Below the pieces are notes generated by a model. It was not told the DNA's origin. It was given only the letters and a program-made list of their open reading frames with translations, and did not search any database. Source: Ilumatobacter sp. (GTDB lineage Bacteria > Actinomycetota > Acidimicrobiia > Acidimicrobiales > Ilumatobacteraceae). From it: DNA of 64,000 nt. The stretch lies in contig NZ_JASJCS010000010.1 of assembly GCF_030065885.1 (NCBI RefSeq), positions 1 to 64,000 on the forward strand, given 5' to 3'. Made by a program: the position numbers and the translations under genes. The first letter of the stretch is position 1; each line of letters opens with the position of its first letter. Positions 28,580 to 37,900 of this stretch are shown here, in pieces.

Positions 28580-29563
28580 TCAGACCGCCGTGTACACGCT
28601 GGTCAACCGAGCCGGGCCGCCCGCCTCGACGGCGGCGCGCCCTTCTGCGACGAGCTTGACCAGGTGCGCCCAGACGCTGCGGCGCGCCGGCTTGTGGAGC
28701 TCGCGACGGACGTCCGCGTACAGCACCTCGACGATCGCCGGGACGGTCGTCGGGCCCGCAGCGAGCGCGCGCACGATCGCCGCCTCGCGTTCCTCACGAT
28801 GCACGAGCAGGGACTCGACGTAGCGGCGACCGTCGGTGCGACACGGACCGTGCGTCGGCCAGAGCACCCGGTCGTCGCGATCGGCGACCCCGCGCAGCGA
28901 GGCGAAGTACGCGGCCATGTCACCGTCGGGCGGCGAGACGACCGTCGTGCTCCAACCCATCACGTGATCGCCCGTGAACAGGGTCTCCTCCTCGGCGAAG
29001 GCCCAACACGTGTGGTTCGACGTGTGACCCGGCGTGTGGACGGCGGTGATCGTGAGTCCACGTCCCGAGACGACGACGTCACCGTCGACGACCGCGTCGG
29101 TCGGTCGGAAGTCGTGGTCGGTCGACTCCTCGATCACGACACCGGCCGGCGCGCCCGCGTCGGCGCGGTCACCGGCGTCCGATGCTGGCTCCAACTCGTC
29201 GGCGGGGACGTCGGCGACGACCGCGGGGTCCGGACGAGGATGTGGCCCGAAGGCGATCGTCGGTGCGCCGCTGACGTCGCGGAGCCACGTCGACAGCGGT
29301 GAGTGATCGGCATGACAGTGCGTGACGAGGATCGCCCGAACGCGCTCGCCGTCGAGGGCCTGCTCCAACGCACGCCGATGGGACTCCAGTCGCGGACCGG
29401 GGTCGATCACGACGACGTCACCGCGGCCGACGAGGTAGGTGCCCGTGCCCCGGTACGTGAACTTCGACGGGTTCTCGGCGATGACCCGGCGGATCTGGGG
29501 GCTGACCTGGTCGACGCGCCCGTACTCGACCTCGTCGAGCGCGAGGAACTCCGGGCCGGCCAT
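28580..29563 (-). CDS. MBL-fold metallo-hydrolase (LACTB2-like)
   Basis: 327 residues. The zinc motif THCHADH, a GHTSNHTC His, and FTGDHV (metal Asp) define the metallo-beta-lactamase fold. The C-terminal winged-helix-like region (VPAIVEVLYADV; SVWAHLVKLVAEGRA) matches LACTB2-type hydrolases or nucleases. Substrate unknown. It is 47 bases downstream of the asparaginase gene but may also have its own leaderless start. Confidence 0.9.
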   Translation of the reverse strand: MAGPEFLALDEVEYGRVDQVSPQIRRVIAENPSKFTYRGTGTYLVGRGDVVVIDPGPRLESHRRALEQALDGERVRAILVTHCHADHSPLSTWLRDVSGAPTIAFGPHPRPDPAVVADVPADELEPASDAGDRADAGAPAGVVIEESTDHDFRPTDAVVDGDVVVSGRGLTITAVHTPGHTSNHTCWAFAEEETLFTGDHVMGWSTTVVSPPDGDMAAYFASLRGVADRDDRVLWPTHGPCRTDGRRYVESLLVHREEREAAIVRALAAGPTTVPAIVEVLYADVRRELHKPARRSVWAHLVKLVAEGRAAVEAGGPARLTSVYTAV

Positions 29564-29569
29564 CGAACG

Positions 29570-29575
29570 ATCATG
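29570..29575 (-). promoter_or_regulatory. Possible leaderless -10 element before MBL gene
   Basis: On the minus strand CATGAT ends six bases before ATG 29563. Confidence 0.35.
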
Positions 29576-29610
29576 CCCGACCGGTTGCGTGCACCAGGCG
29601 TCGGGCGCGG

Positions 29611-30567
29611 TCAGCCGATGACCGGCCGGATCGTGCCGACCGGCTCGCCGTGGCCCAGCACCGGATCGCCGAGCTCGGTCGGATCGACGTCGACGCCGAC
29701 CGTCCGCAGCGTGGCCGCCAGCACGATGCCCGCCGGCCGGGACGCGCCGTCGGCGATCTTCACGGCGGCGGCGCGTCCGTCGGGGAGGGCTGCCGCGAAC
29801 ATCCCCTCGGCGCCGTCCTTGGCCATCAGGCCGGGCACCCGCCGCATGATCCGCGTGACGTCACGGGTATCGCCACCGACCAGGTCGGGATGTGACGTCA
29901 TCGCCGCCCACACGTCGCCTCGGGCGATCGCCAGCGAGCGGAACGCCCTGGCGAGCCCCGCCAGCGTCACGACATGGGCGGGTGCGCCGCAGCCGTCGAC
30001 GCCGATGTGGTCGACGTGCCCGGCGAGCCGCTCGATGTGGCCGGTGATCGCGACCTGGAGCGGATGAGCCGGGTCGAGGTAGCCGTCGATCGGCCAGTGG
30101 TTGGCGACGCAGGTGGCCACCATGGCGGCGTGCTTGCCCGAGCAGTTCATCCTGATCGGCACCCGCCGGCCACCCCCCGCGAGCAACGCCTCGGCGGCCG
30201 GCTTGTGGATCGGGAGGTCGGGTGTGTTCGCGAGCGCCTCGTCTCCGAGCCCGGCCTCGGCCAGCGTGGAGCGCACGACGGCGACGTGGCGATCGGTGCC
30301 GTCGTGGCTGGCACAGGCGACTGCGAGCTGCTCGGGCGAGAGGATCAGACCGAGCCCGAGCATTGCGTCGGCCTGCATCGGCTTGTTCGACGAGCGCGGG
30401 TAGATCGCGACGTCGGATTCGCCGACCGAGAACACCTGGCCACCGTCGCGATCGAGTGCGACGGCAGCGCCGTGGTGGACGCTCTCGTCGTAGCCCGAAC
30501 GGCTCGAGATCGCGACCGGCTCGTAGGCGCCGTCACTCGGCGTCGTCCTCGGCCGCCGTTCATTCAT
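29611..30567 (-). CDS. Asparaginase (Rhizobium AnsA / asparaginase II family)
   Basis: 318 residues from ATG 30567, or 326 from the in-frame ATG 30591. Conserved blocks of this family (distinct from E. coli AnsA/AnsB) are SGYDESVHHGAAVALD, YPRSSNKPMQA, CASHDGTDRHV and MNCSGKHAAMV. It hydrolyses L-asparagine to aspartate and ammonia, probably in the cytoplasm. Both starts lie in a 14-base tandem repeat that joins this gene to the AI-2E gene; neither has a Shine-Dalgarno sequence, so coupling to the upstream stop is likely. Confidence 0.88.
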   Translation of the reverse strand: MNERRPRTTPSDGAYEPVAISSRSGYDESVHHGAAVALDRDGGQVFSVGESDVAIYPRSSNKPMQADAMLGLGLILSPEQLAVACASHDGTDRHVAVVRSTLAEAGLGDEALANTPDLPIHKPAAEALLAGGGRRVPIRMNCSGKHAAMVATCVANHWPIDGYLDPAHPLQVAITGHIERLAGHVDHIGVDGCGAPAHVVTLAGLARAFRSLAIARGDVWAAMTSHPDLVGGDTRDVTRIMRRVPGLMAKDGAEGMFAAALPDGRAAAVKIADGASRPAGIVLAATLRTVGVDVDPTELGDPVLGHGEPVGTIRPVIG

Positions 30568-30614
30568 CGCCGTGCATTCGTCGCCGTTCATTCGTCGCCG
30601 TTCATTCGTCGCTC
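30559..30614. repeat. Four 14-bp tandem repeats at a gene junction
   Basis: Near-identical 14-base units, plus-strand form TTCATTCGTCGCCG, occupy 30559-30572, 30573-30586, 30587-30600 and 30601-30614. Read on the coding (minus) strand, each unit contains ATG. The array covers the stop codon of the AI-2E gene (30602-30604) and the starts of the asparaginase gene. Fourteen is not a multiple of three. Confidence 0.9.
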
Positions 30615-31801
30615 GGTGCCGGGCTCCGGCCGGGCAGGCTGAGCTCGGTGAGGGCGTCGTCGACGATCGGGTGCCGCTCACCCCACTCACCGACGATCGC
30701 CTGCACCATCGCGGCGCCCGGCAGGGCGAGGATCGCCCCCGCCGCACCGAGCAGCTGGAAGCCCCCGAGCGCGGCACCGAAGGCGACCGCGGGGTGCAAC
30801 TCCATGGTGCGGGCGGTGATGCGAGGCGCGAAGAAGTAGTTCTCGACCTGCTGGTAGACGATGATGAACGCCAGCACGATCGCCGCCTTGGTCGGCGATT
30901 CGAGGAACGTGATCAGCACCGGGAGCACACCGGCGATGTACGTGCCGACGACGGGCAGGAACTGGCTGACGAGGCCGACCCACAGCGCGAGCGGGATCGG
31001 CGCCTGGATGTCGGCCGCCTGGAACACGATCCAGTGGAAGAACGCGGAGAGCAGCGCCAACAGCGCCCGCGAGTAGAGGTAGCCACCGGTCTTGGTGATC
31101 GCCAGCTCCCACGCCATGAGCACCATCCGCTGGCGGTCGGGCCGCAGCCGGCTGCAGATCACGCGCCGCAGGCGGGGCCCGTCGGCGACGAGGTAGTAGG
31201 TGAACAGCAGCACCGACAGGGCCGCCAGCAAGCCGCTCAGCGCCTGCAGCGACAGGTTGACGACGTTGTCCTGCTGCGCGTCGATGAACTCCTGCACGGG
31301 GCCGTCGGGGTCGTTGAACTCGTCGACGACCTCCTGCGGGTCGAGCTCGGTGCCGAACGTGTCGTTGATCGTGTCGACGGTGTCGACGATGTACTGCTCG
31401 GAGTTCTGCAGCAGGTCGGCGATCTGGGTCCCGACGAGCGTTCCGATCGCGCCGACGAAGACGCCGGCGGCGGCCATCACGCCGAAGAGGATCGCCGCCG
31501 TGGCGCGGCCGCGCCGCCAGCCGCGGCGGGCGAGACGGTTGACCCCCGGCTCGATCGCGAGCGCCAGGAAGAGTGCGATGACGAGCAGCAGGGCAAGGCC
31601 GGACAGGCGGATCCACACGTGGCGCGCCAGGCCGACGACGATGAACGCGAACCAGAAGAGGATGATGGCGCGGATGACCCACGGGGGGACGCGTTGTCCG
31701 TCCGCGGGGACGAGGGGATCGAGATCGACCGCGCTCGGCGACGATGTGCCTGGCGGGAGTTGTTCGTCGCCGGCCGGAGGATCGACGGGCTGATCGGGCA
31801 C
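30602..31801 (-). CDS. AI-2E family transporter (DUF20 permease)
   Basis: 399 residues with the family pattern: paired N-terminal membrane helices (PWVIRAIILFWFAFIVVGLAR), a soluble middle domain about 135-235, and a C-terminal membrane bundle with PLALWVGLVSQFLPVVGTYI. The YFFAPRITARTMELHPAVA block near the end is conserved. Members export diverse molecules or act as Na+/H+ antiporters; AI-2 transport itself is only one case. It starts at GTG 31801 with TACGCT six bases upstream. It is probably co-transcribed with the asparaginase. Confidence 0.92.
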   Translation of the reverse strand: MPDQPVDPPAGDEQLPPGTSSPSAVDLDPLVPADGQRVPPWVIRAIILFWFAFIVVGLARHVWIRLSGLALLLVIALFLALAIEPGVNRLARRGWRRGRATAAILFGVMAAAGVFVGAIGTLVGTQIADLLQNSEQYIVDTVDTINDTFGTELDPQEVVDEFNDPDGPVQEFIDAQQDNVVNLSLQALSGLLAALSVLLFTYYLVADGPRLRRVICSRLRPDRQRMVLMAWELAITKTGGYLYSRALLALLSAFFHWIVFQAADIQAPIPLALWVGLVSQFLPVVGTYIAGVLPVLITFLESPTKAAIVLAFIIVYQQVENYFFAPRITARTMELHPAVAFGAALGGFQLLGAAGAILALPGAAMVQAIVGEWGERHPIVDDALTELSLPGRSPAPSDE

Positions 31802-31807
31802 AGCGAG

Positions 31808-31813
31808 AGCGTA
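31808..31813 (-). promoter_or_regulatory. Possible leaderless -10 element before AI-2E gene
   Basis: On the minus strand TACGCT ends six bases before the GTG start at 31801. Confidence 0.4.
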
Positions 31814-31839
31814 GTGACGCCGCGTGGCAGCATGTTGTG

Positions 31840-32697
31840 ATGCCGCTCGACGACGTGCGCTCCCGGATCGCCGCCATGGTGCGTGCCGGGGTCATCGGCG
31901 ATCGCGAGCGCGCGGCGACGCGGCATGCCGAGCTGTTCGAGGCTCCTGGCGAGCGGTGGTTCGAGGAGGAGTCGCCGATCAGGCGCGTCCACGCCGACAG
32001 CGCGATGTTCGTCGGTGGGCTCCGTGCGCTGCTGCTCCAGTCGCTCCACCCGCTGGCGATGGCGGGCGTGGCCGAGCACAGCGACTACCGCCACGACCCG
32101 TGGGGGCGCCTGCAGCGCACCGCCGACTTCCTCGCCTCGACGACCTACGGCCCGATCGACCAGGCCGAGCGGGCGATCGCTCGAGTCCACGCGGTGCACG
32201 AGCGCGTGACGGGCGTCGCCAGCGATGGCCGGCCGTATGCGGCGAACGACCCCCATCTGCTGCGCTGGGTGCACCTCGCCGAGGTCGACAGCTTCCTCGC
32301 CGCGCACACACGGCACGGCGCCGAGCCGCTGCTCGACGACGAGCGCGACGAGTACGTCGCGCAGATGGCGGTGATCGCCCGCGGGCTCGGAGTCCCGGCG
32401 CCACCCGAATCGGTGCGTGCGCTTCGCGATCAGCTGCGCGCGTATCGGCCCGAGCTGCGGGGAACCCCCGAAGCTCGCGACGCCGCTCGCTATCTCCTGC
32501 TCCAGCCGCCGATGCATCCGGCGGCACGACCGGTCTACGGGGTGATTGCCGCCGCCGCCGTGGCGATGCTGCCGCGCTGGGCCAGGATGCCGCTGCGGCT
32601 GCCGTGGATGCCGGTGACCGAGCGCATGGCGGTGCGACCCGCCGGCGACGCGCTCACCCGGTGGTTGCGGTGGGCGCTCACCGAGCCCGCGGTCTGA
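31840..32697 (+). CDS. MpaB/latex-clearing-protein-like oxygenase (DUF2236)
   Basis: 285 residues. The block LLLQSLHPLAMAGVAEHSDY followed by DPWGRLQRTADFLASTTYG is diagnostic of DUF2236, a helical family that includes rubber-cleaving Lcp and the fungal MpaB oxygenase. His and Arg residues in this block are candidates for haem contact. Substrate unknown. Start ATG 31840 has CAGCAT six bases upstream; the gene is divergent from the AI-2E gene. Confidence 0.85.
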   Translation: MPLDDVRSRIAAMVRAGVIGDRERAATRHAELFEAPGERWFEEESPIRRVHADSAMFVGGLRALLLQSLHPLAMAGVAEHSDYRHDPWGRLQRTADFLASTTYGPIDQAERAIARVHAVHERVTGVASDGRPYAANDPHLLRWVHLAEVDSFLAAHTRHGAEPLLDDERDEYVAQMAVIARGLGVPAPPESVRALRDQLRAYRPELRGTPEARDAARYLLLQPPMHPAARPVYGVIAAAAVAMLPRWARMPLRLPWMPVTERMAVRPAGDALTRWLRWALTEPAV

Positions 32698-32896
32698 TCG
32701 GGCTGCGCACGTGGCGCCGCTCGTGTAGCGGCCGCCCTCCCGTTCTGCGGTGCTCGCTCCGCTGCGCTCCTCGCCTCGCTACCTCATCGCACGCGGTCTG
32801 CGTTGCGGCGATGACCGGATCCGCCTACCGAAGCTCGCCGTCTCCGCTGAGCTCCGATGCTCGCCCACCTCGCACAACTGACGTGTTCGAGAGTCC

Positions 32897-34087
32897 TCAG
32901 CCAAGTGCGGTGGCCAGTGCCGGGCGGAGGTCGCCGCCGCCGTTCAGGCGCACGTCGTCCAGGTCGAGCCACGCCGCCATCGATCGCAGTTCCTCGGCCA
33001 GCTCGCCGGCGACGAGGTCGCGCGGCACGCCGGGCTCGGCCCACGCAGCCTGGACCAGCAGCTCACCGGCCGCTCTGTCGGCCTTCAGGTCGACGCGACC
33101 GACGAGGTCGTCGCCGAGGAGGAACGGCAGGACGTAGTAGCCGAACCGCCGCTTGGGCTTCGGCACGTAGATCTCGATCCGGTAGTGGAAGCCGAACAGC
33201 CGCTCGGCGCGCTCACGGAACCAGACCACGGGATCGAACGGGCTGAGCAGGGCGCGAGCCCCGATCCGCCGCGGGATCGTCGCGTCGGGGTGCATGTAGG
33301 CGGGCTTCCCCCATCCCTCGACCTCGACCGGCACGAGGCGGCCCTCCTCGACGAGCTCGGCGAAGAGCGGCCGGGTGTGCGTCAGGCGGTGGTAGTCGGC
33401 GAGGTCGGCGGCGGTGCCGACGCCGTGATGCTTCGCTGCCAGCACGAGCAGCTCCTTCTTCGACTCGTCCACGTCGAGTCTCGGACCATGACGGAGGGCG
33501 TCGGGGATGACGTGCTCGACCGCGTGGTAGAGGCGGGCGAAGTCGGACTCCCTGCGGGTTGCGGTCACCTCGCCGACACGGAAGAGGTGCTCCAGCGCCC
33601 GCTTGCCATCGTCCCAGTCCCACCACGGCTCCTTGGGTCGGTCGCGCATCTCGAGGTCGCTGGCGACGATCGGCCCGTGGTTGCGAACGTGGTCGAGCAC
33701 GTCGGCGACGAAGTCGGCCCGATCGGAGGCCCAGGCGCGGAGGCGTTCCCATCGCGGGTGGGCGTCCATCGCCCAGCGGTGCAACGGGTAGTGCTCGACG
33801 GGGACGTGGCACGCCTCGTGCACCCAGTACTCGAACAGCTCGCCGTCACGGGTCGCGTCCCAGATCAGCGAGCGGGGATGCGGGCCGAGCCGCGAGAACA
33901 AGGGCAGCTCCTGGCTGCGCACGAGCACGTTGACCGCATCGATCTGGATGAGCCCCATCCGGTCGAGCACACGCCGCAGGTGACGCCGGTCGATCCGCCC
34001 GGTCGGACGAGGGTCGGCGAACCCCTGCGCCCCGAGGGCGACACGCCGCGCCTGGGCGGCCGAGAGTCGGGTGCGGGACGCGGGCAT
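32897..34087 (-). CDS. YcaQ/AlkX-type DNA glycosylase (winged-helix HTH_42 protein)
   Basis: 396 residues from ATG 34087. The N-terminus (LSAAQARRVALGAQGF) and the catalytic QxD motif in GLIQIDAVNVLVRSQ fit the family of DNA interstrand-crosslink glycosylases (E. coli YcaQ, Streptomyces AlzX). The conserved LLSPFDPVVWFRERAERLFG and the PKPKRRFGYYVLPFLLGD blocks are present. It probably excises bulky alkylated bases. Nearest gene on the same strand is the cyclophilin, 186 bases downstream. Confidence 0.88.
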   Translation of the reverse strand: MPASRTRLSAAQARRVALGAQGFADPRPTGRIDRRHLRRVLDRMGLIQIDAVNVLVRSQELPLFSRLGPHPRSLIWDATRDGELFEYWVHEACHVPVEHYPLHRWAMDAHPRWERLRAWASDRADFVADVLDHVRNHGPIVASDLEMRDRPKEPWWDWDDGKRALEHLFRVGEVTATRRESDFARLYHAVEHVIPDALRHGPRLDVDESKKELLVLAAKHHGVGTAADLADYHRLTHTRPLFAELVEEGRLVPVEVEGWGKPAYMHPDATIPRRIGARALLSPFDPVVWFRERAERLFGFHYRIEIYVPKPKRRFGYYVLPFLLGDDLVGRVDLKADRAAGELLVQAAWAEPGVPRDLVAGELAEELRSMAAWLDLDDVRLNGGGDLRPALATALG

Positions 34088-34273
34088 CGGATCAGCCTGG
34101 CACGTCGACCGGCAGCCTCCCCGAACCCGTCGCACGACCCGGGATCAGCCGACGGGGAACAAGGCTGCTGAGTCGGGATCGGATCGTCGGCCGGCAAGGC
34201 GCGACGAACCCCGAGCTGCCTGGTGGCAGCGAGCGGTGAGGCGGAACGCAGCGAGCAGGCGATCCGGCCCGAC

Positions 34274-34831
34274 TCAGTCGGCCTGCGTGATGGTGACGGA
34301 GTTGATGGTGACGTCGTCCTTGGGGCGGTCGCCCGGGCCGGTCGGCACGTTCTGCATCGCGTCGAGCACGTCGAGGCCCTTCACGATCTTGCCGAACAGG
34401 CTGTACTGCGGCGGCAGCCCGGCACCGTTGGGACCCGAGATGAGGAAGAATTGGCTGCCGTTGGTGTTGGGGCCGGCGTTGGCCATCGCGACCGAGCCGA
34501 TCTCGTACTGGCCGGGGCGGGGCAGCTCGTCGTCGAAGCGGTAGCCGGGGCCACCGCGGCCGGTGCCGGTCGGGTCGCCGCCCTGGCACACGAAGCCGTT
34601 GATGATGCGGTGGAAGATGATCCCGTCGAAGTAGTGGTGCAGGGCGAGGAACACGAAGCTGTTGACCGTGTTGGGCGCCTGGATGGGGTCGAGGGCGATC
34701 ACCATGTCGCCCATCGAGGTCGACATCGTGGCGCTGTAGCGCTTGGACGTGTCGATGCCCATCTCGGGCGGGGCGGAGAACTCTTGCTGCTTGGGCGCGG
34801 AGCCGTCGAACGGGGGAAACGGGGTTGCCAT
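34274..34831 (-). CDS. Peptidyl-prolyl cis-trans isomerase, cyclophilin type
   Basis: 185 residues with the cyclophilin core: FHRIINGFVCQGGDPTGTG (catalytic Arg and substrate pocket), GSVAMANAG, NGSQFFLIS and LFGKIVKGLDVLDAM. A 35-residue extension precedes the barrel; there is no signal peptide, so it should be cytoplasmic. It speeds proline isomerisation in folding. TAGGGT lies seven bases before the ATG. Confidence 0.95.
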   Translation of the reverse strand: MATPFPPFDGSAPKQQEFSAPPEMGIDTSKRYSATMSTSMGDMVIALDPIQAPNTVNSFVFLALHHYFDGIIFHRIINGFVCQGGDPTGTGRGGPGYRFDDELPRPGQYEIGSVAMANAGPNTNGSQFFLISGPNGAGLPPQYSLFGKIVKGLDVLDAMQNVPTGPGDRPKDDVTINSVTITQAD

Positions 34832-34838
34832 GCGCCGC

Positions 34839-34844
34839 ACCCTA
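34839..34844 (-). promoter_or_regulatory. Possible leaderless -10 element before cyclophilin gene
   Basis: On the minus strand TAGGGT ends seven bases before ATG 34831. Confidence 0.35.
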
Positions 34845-34970
34845 CCGGTGCATCGATCGACCCCCGGCTGCGGAGCCCGAGACGCGCGAGCCGCCAACAC
34901 CGTCGCGCCGATGGATGTCCGCCGCGATGAGCGCATCGACGAGGGATCCGCCGGGACGCGCGCTCACCGG

Positions 34971-37900
34971 CTACGAGCGGGGTGTCGTTCGGCGTCGGGT
35001 GGCGACGACCAGTGCCAGGCCACCCACCAGCGATGCCACGGCGAGTGCGAGGCCGTTCGACCCGCCACCGGTGGCCGGGAGGCCGCCAACGCTGAGCGTC
35101 GTCGACGTTGCAGGCCCTTGTGTCGGAGGCGGCACCGTCGTGGGCGCCTGGGTGCTCGGCGGGACGGTCGTCGGCGGGACGGTCGTCGGCGGCGGCACGA
35201 CATCGATCTCCGCAAAGTCGTTGTCGTCCTCGTCGCCGGGCGGATCGTCGAGGCCGATGTCGTCGTGGTCGTCCACGTCGTCGTTCGGCGGGGTGCCGGT
35301 TCCGGCGCCGTCGTCGTCACCGGTGTCCGCGTCCGGCGTCGAGTCCTCGTCGGTGGTGCCGTAGAACGCCGCCGAGTCGCTCGAGATCTCCGACCAGTTC
35401 CGGAACGGCGCCTCGGCAACCGAGTCCACGCGCGTGACGATCGAGAACCCGAGCTGGCCGGCGGGCGGCAGGGACGGAAGGTCGGCGAAGGTGAGCACGC
35501 GTCCCGCCTCGGCCGGTGCGACCGGAGCGCTCGTCGAGACGTAGCTCGTGCCGGCGGGGATCACGTCGGTCACGTCGTACGGGCCGGAGTCGACGTTGCC
35601 CTGGTTGGCGACCGTGACGACCCACGTGATCGTGTCGCCGGCGGCGACCGGTACGGTCGACTCGACGGTCTTGATCAGGGCGAGGTCGTAGACGACGCCG
35701 ACGTCGACGTCCTCGAAATCGTTGTCGTCCTCGTCCGGGGCCGTGACCGTCATGCCGTTCACGTCGGCGCCGGTGGCGTCGCCGCTGTCGAAGCCCGGGT
35801 CGTCGTGGTCGACTGCGTCGTCGTTCGGTGGCGTCCCGACGCCGGCGCCGGGGTCGGTGCCGATCGCGCCGCCGGGTTCGAGCCCGTTCGGTACCGAGTC
35901 CTCGTCGCGGGCGTCCGGCCCGTACAGCTGGGTGGCGCCGTCGGAGGTGATCTCGGCCCAGTTGCGGAACGGCCGCAGCGCCGGATCGCTGATCGTCGTG
36001 TCGAACGTCAGGGTCACCGATGCGCCGGGCGCGAGATTGCCGAGCGTCCAGGTGATCTGCTGCCCGGCGACGACGCCGCCGTCGCTCGGCGTCCCGACGA
36101 TCGTGAGACCCGCCGGTACCTCGTCGAGGACCTCGACGGGGCCGGAATCGACGTTGCCCTGGTTGGCGACGGTCACCTCCCATGCGATCGTTCCGCCCGG
36201 AGCCACCGGCGACGACGTCGGCGTCGTCTTGATCAGGGCGAGGTCGTAGACGCCACGCGTCAGCGTGGCGGGGTCGCGGTCGTCTTCGTCGCCGTCCGGG
36301 TCGGTGCCGTTCGGCGTGCCGCTGCCGTCACCGTCGATGGCATCGTCGGCCGGCGAGCCAGGCGCACCGCCGGGGTCATCGGGGTTCCGGTCGGGTGTCG
36401 AATCGAGATCCGGGTAGGCGGTCGGGTCGGTCTGCGAGTTCCCGCCGGCCGGGTTGTCGCCGTCGGCGAAGAGCGAGATCTCTGCGACGTTGACCAGCGG
36501 GTCGGCGGTCGGCGCCGCAGCGACGCGGAGCACCACGGGGAACGTCGCCGACTCGCCCGGCGCCAGCACGCCGACGAGCGTGGCGACGCCGTCGTCGCCG
36601 TCTGCCGCCCAGGTGACGTCGAGCGCGGTCGCCGGCGTCGCGAACGTGCCGCCCCCAGCGACCCACGCGTCGCCGCTCGACGGGCCGGTCGTGGTCGGCG
36701 GGTTGAGCGCTGCGTCGAACGGGCCGAACGATGCCGGGTCGACGTCGTCGAACACCTCGATCACGTCGACGTTTCGGAAGCCCTGGTTGAACACCTCGAC
36801 GGTGAACGTGACGAGTTCGCCGGGAACGGCGATCGTCGCCGTCGTCGTCTTGCGCAGGGCGAGGTCGTACGGCCCGAAGAGCACCTCGGTGTCGTCGTCG
36901 TCCTCGTCCGCCGGGTTCACGATGTTGTCGGTCGGGAGCACGTTCGTGCCGTCGTCGGGATCGACGACGGTCGTGCCGTTCGGCGTGCCGGGCTCGAATG
37001 CGTCGTTGCCCGGCGTGGCGTCGGGCACCGAGTCGACATCGGGCACCGGTTGGCGGGTCGGGTTCCCGTCGCCGTCGAGGTCGAGATCGCCCTCCATCGC
37101 GGAGATCTCCGCACCGTTGACGATCGTACCGTTCGACGGGGCGGCCGCGACCGTGAACAGCACCGGGATGACGACGGTCTCTGCCGGATCGAGCTGGTCG
37201 ATCGTGAAGGTGCCCCCGCTGCGGGTCACGCCGGCGGGCAGCCCGGCGTCGGTGGTGGCGCCGTCGAGCGTCAACTCGGCGGGCACCTCGTCGGTGACCT
37301 CGACGTCGTAGGCGGTGCTGTTGCCCTGGTTGTTGACCGTGATGTCGAACACGACGGTGTCGCCGACGTTCACCGTCGGCGACTGCCCCGCTGCCCGCGT
37401 CTTGATCAGGCTGAGGTCCCACCACGGCACGGTGGCGATGTCGGCGTCGTCCTCGTCGACGGGCGGTTGCTGGTCGACGATGTCGTCGACCTCGGGGTCG
37501 TTCGTGTCGTCGGCGTCGGGTGTGGAGTCGACGTCGACGAGCGGACCGGACGCCGGATTGTCCGGGTTCGTCGGGTCCGAGTCGCCGTTGGACGGATCGT
37601 CGTCGTCGTCGAAGTACGAGATCTCGGCGCGGTTGACGAGGTCGGGCGTACCGGTGACCTCGGAGAAGTCGGCGGTGAGGACGATCGGCACGAGGACCGA
37701 TTCACCAGCCGGGAGGATCCCGTCGATGCGCACCGGAACGAGCTCGAGGCCAGCGGCAGTGGCGTCACCGACGGTGTAGGTGTACGCCTGACCGGCGGCG
37801 CCGCCGAGCGTTCCGGGTGTCGTGGTCCCGGGTGGGTTGTCCGCGAGCAGGAAGTCCCATCCGGGCTGGACGTAGTCGGTGACGACCACCGGGTCGACGG

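Noticed and set aside
30559-30614. Tandem repeats as a CRISPR array
   Set aside because: Units are 14 bases, directly adjacent, without spacers, and no cas genes are present.
32698-32896. A small gene or tRNA in the 199-base gap between the MpaB-like and YcaQ-like genes
   Set aside because: No cloverleaf, no TTC-box-like sequence in context and no coding-like frame.
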